Notes under the pieces: model-generated
The model's input: only the letters and a program-made list of their open reading frames with translations
Databases searched by the model: none
What the model was told of the DNA's origin: nothing
Made by a program: the position numbers and the translations under genes
Shown here: positions 8,875 through 15,578 of the stretch, one piece after another
Layout of the letters: the number at the start of each line of letters is the position of its first letter
Numbering within the stretch: the first letter of the stretch is position 1
Assembly (NCBI GenBank): GCA_022710245.1
Contig: JAKLHH010000004.1
Location: forward strand, 1-27,328
Length of the DNA: 27,328 nt
DNA from: Myxococcota bacterium
GTDB lineage: Bacteria; Myxococcota; Polyangia; GCA-2747355; JAKLHH01
Reading direction: 5' to 3'

Positions 8875-9999
8875 ATGCGCGCCTTCCTCACCCGCACCCT
8901 CGCGCTCGCCTGGAAGGAGCTGATCCACATCACCCGGGACCGCCAGGTGGTCGCGCTCGCGCTCGTCATGCCGGTCATCCTGGTCCTCATCTTCGGCTAC
9001 GCGATCAGCTTCGACGTGGAGAAGCTCCGCCTCGCGGTCCTCGACCAGGACCGGACCCCCGCCTCGCGCCGCCTCACCCGGTCGCTCGCCGCCTCCGAGG
9101 CGTTCCGGGTCAGCGAGCAGCTGACGCGCGCCGAGGAGGCCGAGGTGCTGCTCCGCCGCGGGCAGGTCAAGGCCGCCGTGGTGATCCCCGCGGGCTTCGC
9201 GCGGCAGCTCGCCCGCGGCAGCAGCGCGACCTTCCAGCTGCTCATCGACGGCTCCGACGGCACCACCGCGAGGCTCGCGCTCGGCTACGCGGCGGCGATC
9301 GGTCAGGCGCAGACGGTGGAGCTGCTCCGCCAGGCCGGGCTCAGCACCACGATGCCCCTCGAGCCGCGGGTGCGCACCTTCTTCAACCCCGCCCTCCGCT
9401 CGGCGCTCTTCGTGGTCCCCGGCCTCGCCGCCATCGTCGTCGGCATCCTCGCCGTCCTCCTCTCGGCGCTCGCCGTCGCCCGCGAGTGGGAGCGGGGCTC
9501 GATGGAGCAGCTCTTCGCGACGCCGGTGGCCCGCCTGCCGGTGGTGCTGGGCAAGGTGCTCCCCTACGTGGGGCTCGGAGTGGTGCAGTTCCTGCTGGTG
9601 CTGGTGGCCGGCGCCTGGCTCTTCGACGTGCCCATGCGGGGCTCCTTCCTCCTCCTCAGCGGGGCGGCGGTGCTCTTTCTCGTCTGCGTGCTCGGCCAGG
9701 GTCTCGTCATCTCCATGATCACCCGCAACCAGCTCGTCGCCACCCAGGCGGGAGCGATCAGCGCCATGCTCCCCGGGCTGCTCCTCTCCGGCTTCCTCTT
9801 CCCCATCGAGAACATGCCCACCGTGCTGCAGCTGATCTCGCACCTCGTCCCGGCGCGCTACCTGATCGCCTGCCTGCGCGGCATCCTGCTGCAGGGCTAC
9901 GGGCTCGCGCAGCTCTGGCCGCAGCTCGTCGGGCTCGGCGCCCTGGCGGTCCTGGTGGTGACGGTGAGCACGCTCAAGTTTCGACGGAGGCTCGACTGA
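8875..9999 (+). CDS. ABC-2 type permease, YbhS/YbhR class
   Basis: 374 residues. The ATG at 8875 is three bases after the previous stop, with GGAG about a dozen bases upstream. It has the ABC-2 layout: one membrane segment near residues 22-42 (VALALVMPVILVLIFGYAI), a large extracytoplasmic domain to about 165, then five segments through the C-terminus, including the AREWERGSMEQLFATPV coupling region and the SGFLFPIENMP motif. It forms half of the transmembrane path, paired with the next protein. The TGATG junction (stop 9997-9999, next start 9999) shows tight coupling. Substrates of YbhFSR-type pumps include cationic drugs and Na+/Li+; the substrate here is not known. Confidence 0.92.
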   Translation: MRAFLTRTLALAWKELIHITRDRQVVALALVMPVILVLIFGYAISFDVEKLRLAVLDQDRTPASRRLTRSLAASEAFRVSEQLTRAEEAEVLLRRGQVKAAVVIPAGFARQLARGSSATFQLLIDGSDGTTARLALGYAAAIGQAQTVELLRQAGLSTTMPLEPRVRTFFNPALRSALFVVPGLAAIVVGILAVLLSALAVAREWERGSMEQLFATPVARLPVVLGKVLPYVGLGVVQFLLVLVAGAWLFDVPMRGSFLLLSGAAVLFLVCVLGQGLVISMITRNQLVATQAGAISAMLPGLLLSGFLFPIENMPTVLQLISHLVPARYLIACLRGILLQGYGLAQLWPQLVGLGALAVLVVTVSTLKFRRRLD

Positions 10000-11129
10000 T
10001 GCGCGCAGAGCTGACGGCCGTGATGCGCAAGGAGCTACGCCAGGCCTTCCGCGACCGCCGCATGGCCATGCTCCTGATCGGCGCGCCGATCCTGCAGGTG
10101 CTGGTCCTCGGCTACGCGGTGGACCTGGAGGTCGACCACATCCCCACCATGGTCCACGACCTCGACCGCACGACGACCAGCCGCGATCTCGCCGCGCGCC
10201 TCTTCGCCGACGGCACCCTGCGCTCGCTCGGCCCCACGGACGACCCCGCGCGGCCGCTGGCCGAGGGGCGGGCCTCGGTCGTGCTCGTCTTCCCGCGCGG
10301 GCTCGAGCGCGACCTCGAGGCCGGCCGCACCGCGCAGGTGCAGGCGCTGGTCGACGGCACCGACTCGGTGCGCGGCCAGGTCGCCGGCGCGGTGGTGGAG
10401 CAGGTGGTGCAGCGCTACGCCATGGCGCTCGGACGCCAGCGGCTCGCGGTGGCGGCCGCCGCGCAGGGGCGCCAGCCCGCCTTCCCCTCGCTGCGGGTGG
10501 AGCCGCGCATCTACTACAACCCGAGGCTGAAGAGCCCCCTCTACATGATCCCCGGCGTCGCCGCGGTGACGCTGCTGGTGGTGACGACCATCGTCACCGC
10601 CATGGGTCTCGCGCGCGAGAAGGAGATGGGGACCATCGAGCAGCTCCTCATCACGCCCATGCGTCCGACCGTCCTCCTCCTCGGCAAGACGCTCCCCTAC
10701 GCGGCGGTGGGTCTGCTCGTCGCCGGGCTGGTCATCGCGGTCGGCACGCACCTCTTCGCGGTGCCGGTCCGCGGCTCGCTCCTCGCCATCTTCCTCGGCG
10801 CCGCGCTCTACCTCCTCAGCACGCTCGGGGTCGGGGTGCTGATCGGCACCGTGGCGCGCACGCAGCAGCAGGCGATCCTGGCGGCGTTCTTCTTCCTCAT
10901 GCCGGCGATGCTCCTCTCGGGGTTCATGTCGCCGATCGAGAACATGCCCGCCTGGATCCAGCCGGTCACCTGGCTCAACCCGGTGCGCTACTTCGTCGAG
11001 CTCCTCCGCGCGGCGCTGCTCAAGGGCGCCGGCGTCCTCGACGTGGCCCCGCAGCTCGCGGCGCTGGTCGCCTTCGGGGTGTCGATCTTCGGGCTCGCCT
11101 CGTTGCGCTTCCGCAAGCGGCTCGCCTGA
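9999..11129 (+). CDS. ABC-2 type permease, YbhR class; last gene of the pump operon
   Basis: 376 residues. The ATG at 9999 shares one base with the previous stop. The layout is the same as its paralogue upstream: an N-terminal membrane segment (about 28-45), an extracytoplasmic domain to about 180, then five segments with AREKEMGTIEQLLITP and SGFMSPIENMP. The two permeases are clearly homologous yet well diverged, which fits a heterodimeric transporter matching the two different ATPases. No gene follows on this strand for about 170 bases, so the operon probably ends here. No strong hairpin with a U-tract is visible after the stop. Confidence 0.92.
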   Translation: MRAELTAVMRKELRQAFRDRRMAMLLIGAPILQVLVLGYAVDLEVDHIPTMVHDLDRTTTSRDLAARLFADGTLRSLGPTDDPARPLAEGRASVVLVFPRGLERDLEAGRTAQVQALVDGTDSVRGQVAGAVVEQVVQRYAMALGRQRLAVAAAAQGRQPAFPSLRVEPRIYYNPRLKSPLYMIPGVAAVTLLVVTTIVTAMGLAREKEMGTIEQLLITPMRPTVLLLGKTLPYAAVGLLVAGLVIAVGTHLFAVPVRGSLLAIFLGAALYLLSTLGVGVLIGTVARTQQQAILAAFFFLMPAMLLSGFMSPIENMPAWIQPVTWLNPVRYFVELLRAALLKGAGVLDVAPQLAALVAFGVSIFGLASLRFRKRLA

Positions 11130-11231
11130 GCGCCTCCTCGCTCGCGCTCGCCCCCCAGGTCGCTCCGGTCGGCAGGCCGCACGGCCGGGGAATTTGCCCT
11201 GCTCGCGTCCTTTGGACGCTCCGCGATGAAG

Positions 11232-11245
11232 GGAAAATTTTTCGG
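11232..11245 (+). promoter_or_regulatory. Possible ECF-type -35 motif
   Basis: GGAAAATTTTTCGG here and GGAAAGTTTTTCGG at 18109 differ at one base of 14, and both lie just upstream of plus-strand genes in otherwise GC-rich DNA. ECF sigma factors commonly recognise GGAAA-like -35 boxes. The motif is 57 bases before the flavoprotein start. No matching -10 is clear, so promoter function is tentative. Confidence 0.4.
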
Positions 11246-11301
11246 ATCGACGGAGGAGGGGTGGTGCCGCAGGCTTAGATCGTGCTGCCCGGTGCTGACA
11301 G

Positions 11302-13014
11302 ATGAGAGACGACCCCGCCCAGCCGATCATCGCTGTCGTCGACGACGATCCGGTCAGCCTGGCCGGGCTGGTGGAGGCGCTGACCCGCAGGTTCGGGGCC
11401 GACTTCGAGATCAGGGCGCACGCCACCGGGGCGGAGGCGCTGGCCGGGCTGGCGCGGGCCAGGGAGCGCGGCCAGCGCACCGCCCTGGTGATCGCCGACC
11501 AGTGGATGCCCGGCCTGACCGGCATGGAGGTGCTGGACCGGGCGCACCTGATCGACCCGACCGCGCAGCGGGCGCTGCTGGTCGCCTGGGCGGACCGCAC
11601 CGCCGCCGAGACCATCCTGCAGGGCTGCGCCTTCGGGCACCTCGAGAACTACCTGCTCAAGCCCTGGTCACCGCCCGAGGTCCACCTCTACCCGATGGTC
11701 GGCGAGTTCCTCGCCGACTGGACCCGCGCTCACGGCCCGCAGCTGGAGCTCGTGCGGGTGATCGCCGAAGATCCGTCGCCGCGGGGGCACCAGATCCGCG
11801 AGCGGCTGGAGCGCAGCGGGGTCCCCCACGGCTTCTACCCGGTCGACTCGCCGGACGGACGGCGTCTCCTCGAGGAGACCGGCACCGAACGCTGCCGGCT
11901 GCCGGTCCTGATCCTCTACCACGGCCACGTGCTGGTCGACCCGAGCGACGTCGAGATCGCCGAGGCGCTGGGCACGACCGACGAGGCCGGCGAGACCTGC
12001 GATCTGGCCATCGTCGGAGCGGGACCCGCCGGGCTGGCCGCCGCGGTCTACGCGGCCTCCGAGGGCCTGCGCACGGTCGTCATCGAGCGCGAGGTCGTGG
12101 GTGGCCAGGCCGGGACCAGCTCGCTGATCCGCAACTATCTCGGCTTCCCGCGCGGCATCAGCGGCGCCGAGCTCGCGAGCCGCGCCTACCAGCAGGCCTG
12201 GCTGTTCGGTGCGAAGTATCTGCTCGCCCGAGAGGCGCTGCGCCTGCGGGCCGAGGGGGACCAGCGCGTGCTGACGCTGCACGACGGAGGGAGGTCGACC
12301 GAGATCAGCGCCCGCGCCGTGCTGGTCGCGGTCGGCGCCGCCTACCGGCGCCTCGACCTGCCCCAGCTCGAGCGGCTGGTGGGAGCCGGCGTCTTCTACA
12401 CGGCCATCGGCAGGGACAGCCGGGTGATCAAAGGGCACTCGGCGTTCGTGGTCGGAGGTGGCAACTCGGCCGGGCAAGCGGTGGTCTACCTGGCCAAGAA
12501 CGCGGAGCGGGTAACGCTGGTGGTGCGCGGTGAGTCCCTCGAGCAGGGGATGTCAGACTACCTGACGCAGCAGATCAAGCACCTGCCCAACGTCGAGGTG
12601 CGGTTGCGCACCGAGCTGGTGGGCGGCGGCGGCGAGCGCTCCCTCGAGCACCTCGTCCTGCGCGACGTTGTCAGCGGCGCGACGGAGCGCGTGCCGGCCG
12701 AGACGGTCTTCATCCTGATCGGCGCCCGGCCCCACACCGATTGGCTGCAGGGCAGCCTGCGGCGCGACGAGCACGGCTTCATCGTGACCGGCACCGATCT
12801 GGGCCGCGTCGGCTGGCCGCTCGAGCGAGATCCCTTTCCCTTCGAGACCGGGCTGCCTGGCGTGTTCGCCGGCGGAGACGTCCGAGCCGGCTCCGTCAAG
12901 AGGGTCGCCTCGGCGGTAGGCGAGGGGGCGGCCATCCTGCGCTACGTGCACGAGTACCTCGCGCATCCCTACGTCGCGGCGCGCCGACCTGGCCAGGTGC
13001 CGTCGGCGGGCTGA
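11302..13014 (+). CDS. Receiver domain fused to a thioredoxin-reductase-like FAD protein without CxxC
   Basis: 570 residues. Residues 8-125 are a response-regulator receiver with DDD at 14-16, phospho-acceptor D66 (ADQWMPG) and a conserved-type Lys in LLKPW. Residues about 148-225 (VRVIAEDPSPRGHQIRERL) look like a glutaredoxin-like fold without its own cysteines. From about 232 the protein is thioredoxin-reductase-like: FAD motif GAGPAG at 239-244, EREVVGGQAG, NADPH motif GGGNSAG at 385-391 and the C-terminal FAD segment GVFAGGDV. Where the class carries CATC, this protein reads TAIG at 367-370, so it cannot reduce a disulfide in the usual way. Fused receiver/TrxR-like proteins are known, and related fused families also lack CxxC. 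The output is unknown. The ATG has no clear ribosome site. Confidence 0.88.
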   Translation: MRDDPAQPIIAVVDDDPVSLAGLVEALTRRFGADFEIRAHATGAEALAGLARARERGQRTALVIADQWMPGLTGMEVLDRAHLIDPTAQRALLVAWADRTAAETILQGCAFGHLENYLLKPWSPPEVHLYPMVGEFLADWTRAHGPQLELVRVIAEDPSPRGHQIRERLERSGVPHGFYPVDSPDGRRLLEETGTERCRLPVLILYHGHVLVDPSDVEIAEALGTTDEAGETCDLAIVGAGPAGLAAAVYAASEGLRTVVIEREVVGGQAGTSSLIRNYLGFPRGISGAELASRAYQQAWLFGAKYLLAREALRLRAEGDQRVLTLHDGGRSTEISARAVLVAVGAAYRRLDLPQLERLVGAGVFYTAIGRDSRVIKGHSAFVVGGGNSAGQAVVYLAKNAERVTLVVRGESLEQGMSDYLTQQIKHLPNVEVRLRTELVGGGGERSLEHLVLRDVVSGATERVPAETVFILIGARPHTDWLQGSLRRDEHGFIVTGTDLGRVGWPLERDPFPFETGLPGVFAGGDVRAGSVKRVASAVGEGAAILRYVHEYLAHPYVAARRPGQVPSAG

Positions 13015-13025
13015 CCCGCAGACGA

Positions 13026-13069
13026 GCACCCGTCGGGTGCGCGGGAGAGCCGCGCCTGTGGCGCGCGGC
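13026..13069. terminator. Pair of hairpins between convergent genes
   Basis: GCACCC-GTC-GGGTGC at 13026-13040 and GCCGCGC (13049-13055) pairing with GCGCGGC (13063-13069) lie in the 70-base gap between the flavoprotein stop (13014) and the stop of the minus-strand gene (13085). A bidirectional terminator is the natural reading, although neither stem is followed by a U-tract. Confidence 0.5.
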
Positions 13070-13084
13070 CCCTCGAGCTCGACG

Positions 13085-13711
13085 CTACCGCTCGGCGTCG
13101 ACGGGCCCTGGTGTACCGCGGCGCGGGATCAGGCGCAGCGAGGGGAGGAGGTCCGCGCGGCGGCGGTCGGCGATCACGAGCGGCCGCCCGGCGGCGGCGA
13201 CGAAGGTGGGGCGGAGCGCGTTCTGGCGGTAGGGCGAGCTGGCGCCGCCAGGGTCGATCACGCGGCGGAGCTCGCCGCAGACGAGGACCTGCTCGCCTGG
13301 CTCGAGGAACGCCTCGCGCCAGGAGAACGAGCGAAACGCCATGGCGGGCAGCTCCACCCGGCTGCGGGCGTAGCGGAGCACGTCGGCGGCCAGGCTCCCC
13401 GCCTCGCCGTTCCCCTGCCGGTACTGCACGTCGAGGAGGAGGTGGGCGCTGCCGGGGCTGACGTGGACGCGACCGCTCGCGTCCTCGACCGCGAACTCGC
13501 TGGCCTCACTGAGCTCGTAGCGGCGGTGGGTGTCGTCGCCGAGCTCCAGCTCGAGGACGAGGACCATCGCGATCGCCGGCACGCCGCTCACCGGCGAGGC
13601 GAAGGGAGCGAGCGGCACGGCGCGGCCCTCGACGGCAGCCAGGCCCTCCTTCAGCTCGGCGATCGCGGTCGGCCGGATGCGCTCGAGCTGCTCGATGATG
13701 GTCTGGATCAC
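13085..13711 (-). CDS. GIDE-like domain protein
   Basis: 208 residues. I chose the GTG at 13711 because GAGGAG lies four bases upstream; longer in-frame extensions would run through the Cys-rich gene. An N-terminal helix (IIEQLERIRPTAIAELKEG) is followed by VEGRAVPLAPFASPVSGVPAIAMVLVLE, then EFAVEDASGRVHVSPG, then GEQVLVCGELRRV and RPLVIADRR. This order resembles the GIDE domain of MULAN-type proteins and their bacterial relatives: SPxSG-x-CxYY, then FxxxDxxGxxxVxP, then GExVxVxGxV. Those proteins usually have membrane segments; I see no signal peptide or membrane helix here. The match is by motif pattern only. It lies 50 bases downstream of the Cys-rich lipoprotein gene on the same strand and may be cotranscribed. 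Function unknown. Confidence 0.7.
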   Translation of the reverse strand: MIQTIIEQLERIRPTAIAELKEGLAAVEGRAVPLAPFASPVSGVPAIAMVLVLELELGDDTHRRYELSEASEFAVEDASGRVHVSPGSAHLLLDVQYRQGNGEAGSLAADVLRYARSRVELPAMAFRSFSWREAFLEPGEQVLVCGELRRVIDPGGASSPYRQNALRPTFVAAAGRPLVIADRRRADLLPSLRLIPRRGTPGPVDAER

Positions 13712-13761
13712 GGGGCTCCTCGCGGCCCCGAGTATAGTCCAGCGGCCAGCGGGTGCGCGGC

Positions 13762-15387
13762 TCAGCCCACGCCAGGCTTGCAGGTCGAGGTGGCCCAGTC
13801 GCAGGTGTAGCCCGACTTGCAGCAGTTCGAGCACCCGCAGAGAGTGGTGTCGCTGCCGCAGAGGGGCTGGCAGGAGTAGCCGACCTGGACCTGCCCGCAG
13901 CCGCACTTGGGCAGCGGGTTCGCCACGCACTTGCCCGCCTGACAGGTCTGGTTCGCCGCGCAGCTCCCGGTCATGCAGGTGCCGCCGCAGCCATCGGAGG
14001 CGCCGCAGGCCTTGCCGCTGCAGGTCGGCGTGCAGCAGCTCCAGGAGGCGCCGCTGCCGAGGCAGAGCTGGCCCGCCGCGCAGCCCTTGCAGACGCCGCC
14101 GCAGCCGTCGGACATGCCGCAGCCCTTGCCGCTGCAGCTCGCCTGGCAGACGCACTTGCCCGACTGGCAGAGCTCGTTCGCCTGACCGCAGCCGCCGGTC
14201 TTGCAGCTGCCGCCGCAGCCGTCGGGCGCGCCGCAGAGCTTGCCGGCGCAGTCGGGCTGGCAGCAGAGCCAGGCGGAGCCGCTCTGCGCGCAGATCTGGC
14301 TCGCCCCGCAGTCCTTGCAGATGCCGCCGCAGCCGTTCGCCGCCCCGCAGCCCTTCTGCGTGCAGTCGGGAACGCACTCGCACTTGCCGCCCTTGCAGAG
14401 CTCGTTCGCGTTCGCGCAGGTGCCGCTCTGGCAGACGCCGCCGCACCCATCGGGGCCGCCGCAGACCTTGCCGGTGCAGTCCGGCATGCAGCAGAGCCAG
14501 GCGGAGCCGTTGTTCGCGCAGAGCTGGCTCGCCGGGCAGCCCTTGCAGATGCTGCCGCAGCCGTCGGCGACGCCGCAGCCCTTCTGGGTGCAGTCGGGCA
14601 CGCACTCGCACTTGCCCGACTTGCAGGTCATGCCCGTCGGACACGTGCCGGCCTTGCAGATGCCGCCGCAGCCGTCGGAGGCACCGCAGACCTTGGCGCT
14701 GCAGCTCGGCGTGCAGGGCGGCGGCGTCGGCGTCGGCTTGGGGCCGTTGAAGTACTCGCAGGAGTCCGTGCAGCGGCCGCCCACGCAGAGCATGCCCTCC
14801 TGGCAGGTCATGCCAGCGCAGGGGTTGTCGATACAGACGCCGGCGACGCAGCTCTTGCCGAGCCCACAGGCCACACCCTCACACGCGTCGGGCTCGCAGC
14901 CGACCAGCGAGCAGGTGTGGTTCGGGGCGCAGCTCGCGTCGCAGGGCGTGATCGCCTGGCACTTGCCGGCCTGACAGAACTGCCCCTCCGGGCACTTGAT
15001 CCCGGCGCACGGCGAGGCCGGGAAGCAGCCCTTGACGCAGTGGCCGGAGACGCAGGTGGCACCCGTCGCGCACTTGACCCCGGCGCAGAGGTCGATGGTC
15101 GGCACGCAGACAGGACGGCACTGCGTGCTGCCCGCCGGGCAGAGCGGCGAGGTGAGGCACTTGGCCTCGGCGCAGACGCCCTGGTAGCAGATCTTGCCGC
15201 CGGCGCAGAGGTAGTCCGGGACCACGCAGACCGAGCCGCCCGAGCTCGTGTCGCCTGCGCCGAAGAACTCGGAGCCGAACTCGAACCCGACCAGCGTCGG
15301 CCCGCCATGCGACTTGTACTCGCCCGGACAGCCGGCGAGGAAGGTCACCGCGAGGAGGGCGAGGACGGTTGCGCGGGTTCGAGCCAT
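13762..15387 (-). CDS. Cys-rich repeat lipoprotein
   Basis: 541 residues. The ATG at 15387 has GGAGG seven bases upstream and gives a lipoprotein signal with lipobox LAGC (C20). By my count about 97 residues are cysteine. Residues about 60-215 contain four units of the form CxGxxCxxGxxCxxGxC. After a Pro-rich hinge (GPKPTPTPPP) come seven units of about 37 residues, each with eight Cys and a core CGxxDGCGGxC, in two alternating types. The C-terminal segment has ten more Cys, including a CC pair. It must be exported and is probably heavily disulfide-bonded or metal-binding at the cell surface. Its function is not known. A sigma-54 promoter and two dyads lie directly upstream, so expression is likely activator-dependent. 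EGF-like or knottin-like folds are possible alternatives. Confidence 0.88.
   Translation of the reverse strand: MARTRATVLALLAVTFLAGCPGEYKSHGGPTLVGFEFGSEFFGAGDTSSGGSVCVVPDYLCAGGKICYQGVCAEAKCLTSPLCPAGSTQCRPVCVPTIDLCAGVKCATGATCVSGHCVKGCFPASPCAGIKCPEGQFCQAGKCQAITPCDASCAPNHTCSLVGCEPDACEGVACGLGKSCVAGVCIDNPCAGMTCQEGMLCVGGRCTDSCEYFNGPKPTPTPPPCTPSCSAKVCGASDGCGGICKAGTCPTGMTCKSGKCECVPDCTQKGCGVADGCGSICKGCPASQLCANNGSAWLCCMPDCTGKVCGGPDGCGGVCQSGTCANANELCKGGKCECVPDCTQKGCGAANGCGGICKDCGASQICAQSGSAWLCCQPDCAGKLCGAPDGCGGSCKTGGCGQANELCQSGKCVCQASCSGKGCGMSDGCGGVCKGCAAGQLCLGSGASWSCCTPTCSGKACGASDGCGGTCMTGSCAANQTCQAGKCVANPLPKCGCGQVQVGYSCQPLCGSDTTLCGCSNCCKSGYTCDWATSTCKPGVG
13924..14715 (-). repeat. Seven tandem Cys-rich repeats in alternating A/B order
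   Basis: Seven in-frame units of about 113 bp. Odd units end in a GTC-xxxxx-LC-xxGKC pattern and even units in KGCxxSQLCxxxGSAWLC, so the true period is a pair of about 225 bp in the order A-B-A-B-A-B-A. The phrase CVPDCTQKGCG occurs unchanged in units 2 and 4, which indicates pairwise duplication. Confidence 0.85.
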
Positions 15388-15419
15388 CGACTGCCTCCGT
15401 GATCGTTGCTGGGAGGCAG

Positions 15420-15435
15420 TGCAACGCACATACCA
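15420..15435 (-). promoter_or_regulatory. Sigma-54 promoter of the Cys-rich lipoprotein gene
   Basis: Read on the minus strand, TGGTATGTGCGTTGCA has a perfect -12 box (TTGCA), a -24 TGG and the required ten bases between GG and GC. The predicted start site is near 15409, giving a 22-base leader that carries the GGAGG of the gene. Two dyads at -115 and -140 support it. Confidence 0.65.
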
Positions 15436-15484
15436 CCACCCGCTCCGGCGCTGGCGCTGCGCTGGCTCACGATCCCGGCCGGTT

Positions 15485-15512
15485 GGGGAGCGCGGCGGGA
15501 GTGGCGCTCCCC
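15485..15512 (-). terminator. 9-bp stem-loop in the gap between the two lipoprotein genes
   Basis: GGGGAGCGC (15485-15493) pairs exactly with GCGCTCCCC (15504-15512) around a 10-base loop. It lies after the stop of the lectin-like lipoprotein gene (15579) and before the sigma-54 promoter. It may end the upstream transcript, or shape the DNA between the dyads and the promoter. No U-tract follows. Confidence 0.4.
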
Positions 15513-15515
15513 GCT

Positions 15516-15557
15516 CGAGCAAGGCTTGCGCGCCGGCAGCCGAGCAAAGCTTGCGTG
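15516..15557. promoter_or_regulatory. Two direct copies of a 17-bp dyad, candidate enhancer sites
   Basis: CGAGCAAGGCTTGCGCG (15516-15532) and CGAGCAAAGCTTGCGTG (15541-15557) match at 15 of 17 positions and are each imperfectly palindromic around GCAA-GCTTGC. Their centres are 25 bases apart and about 115 and 140 bases upstream of the predicted sigma-54 start site. They differ from the dyads at 4255-4306, so a different activator is likely. The FHA-type activator at 20745 is one candidate. Confidence 0.55.
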
Positions 15558-15578
15558 GGAGCACGACCACGGCCTGCA

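Noticed and set aside
11271..11286. Sigma-54-like match AGGCTTAGATCGTGCT before the flavoprotein
   Set aside because: GG/GC spacing is right but -24 lacks T and -12 reads GTGC; no dyads upstream. Such partial matches are frequent in this GC-rich DNA (others seen before 16994 and 22696).
13085..14644. A 519-residue frame extending the GIDE-like protein upstream
   Set aside because: The extension overlaps the Cys-repeat coding region in another frame. The GTG at 13711 with GAGGAG is the sensible start.
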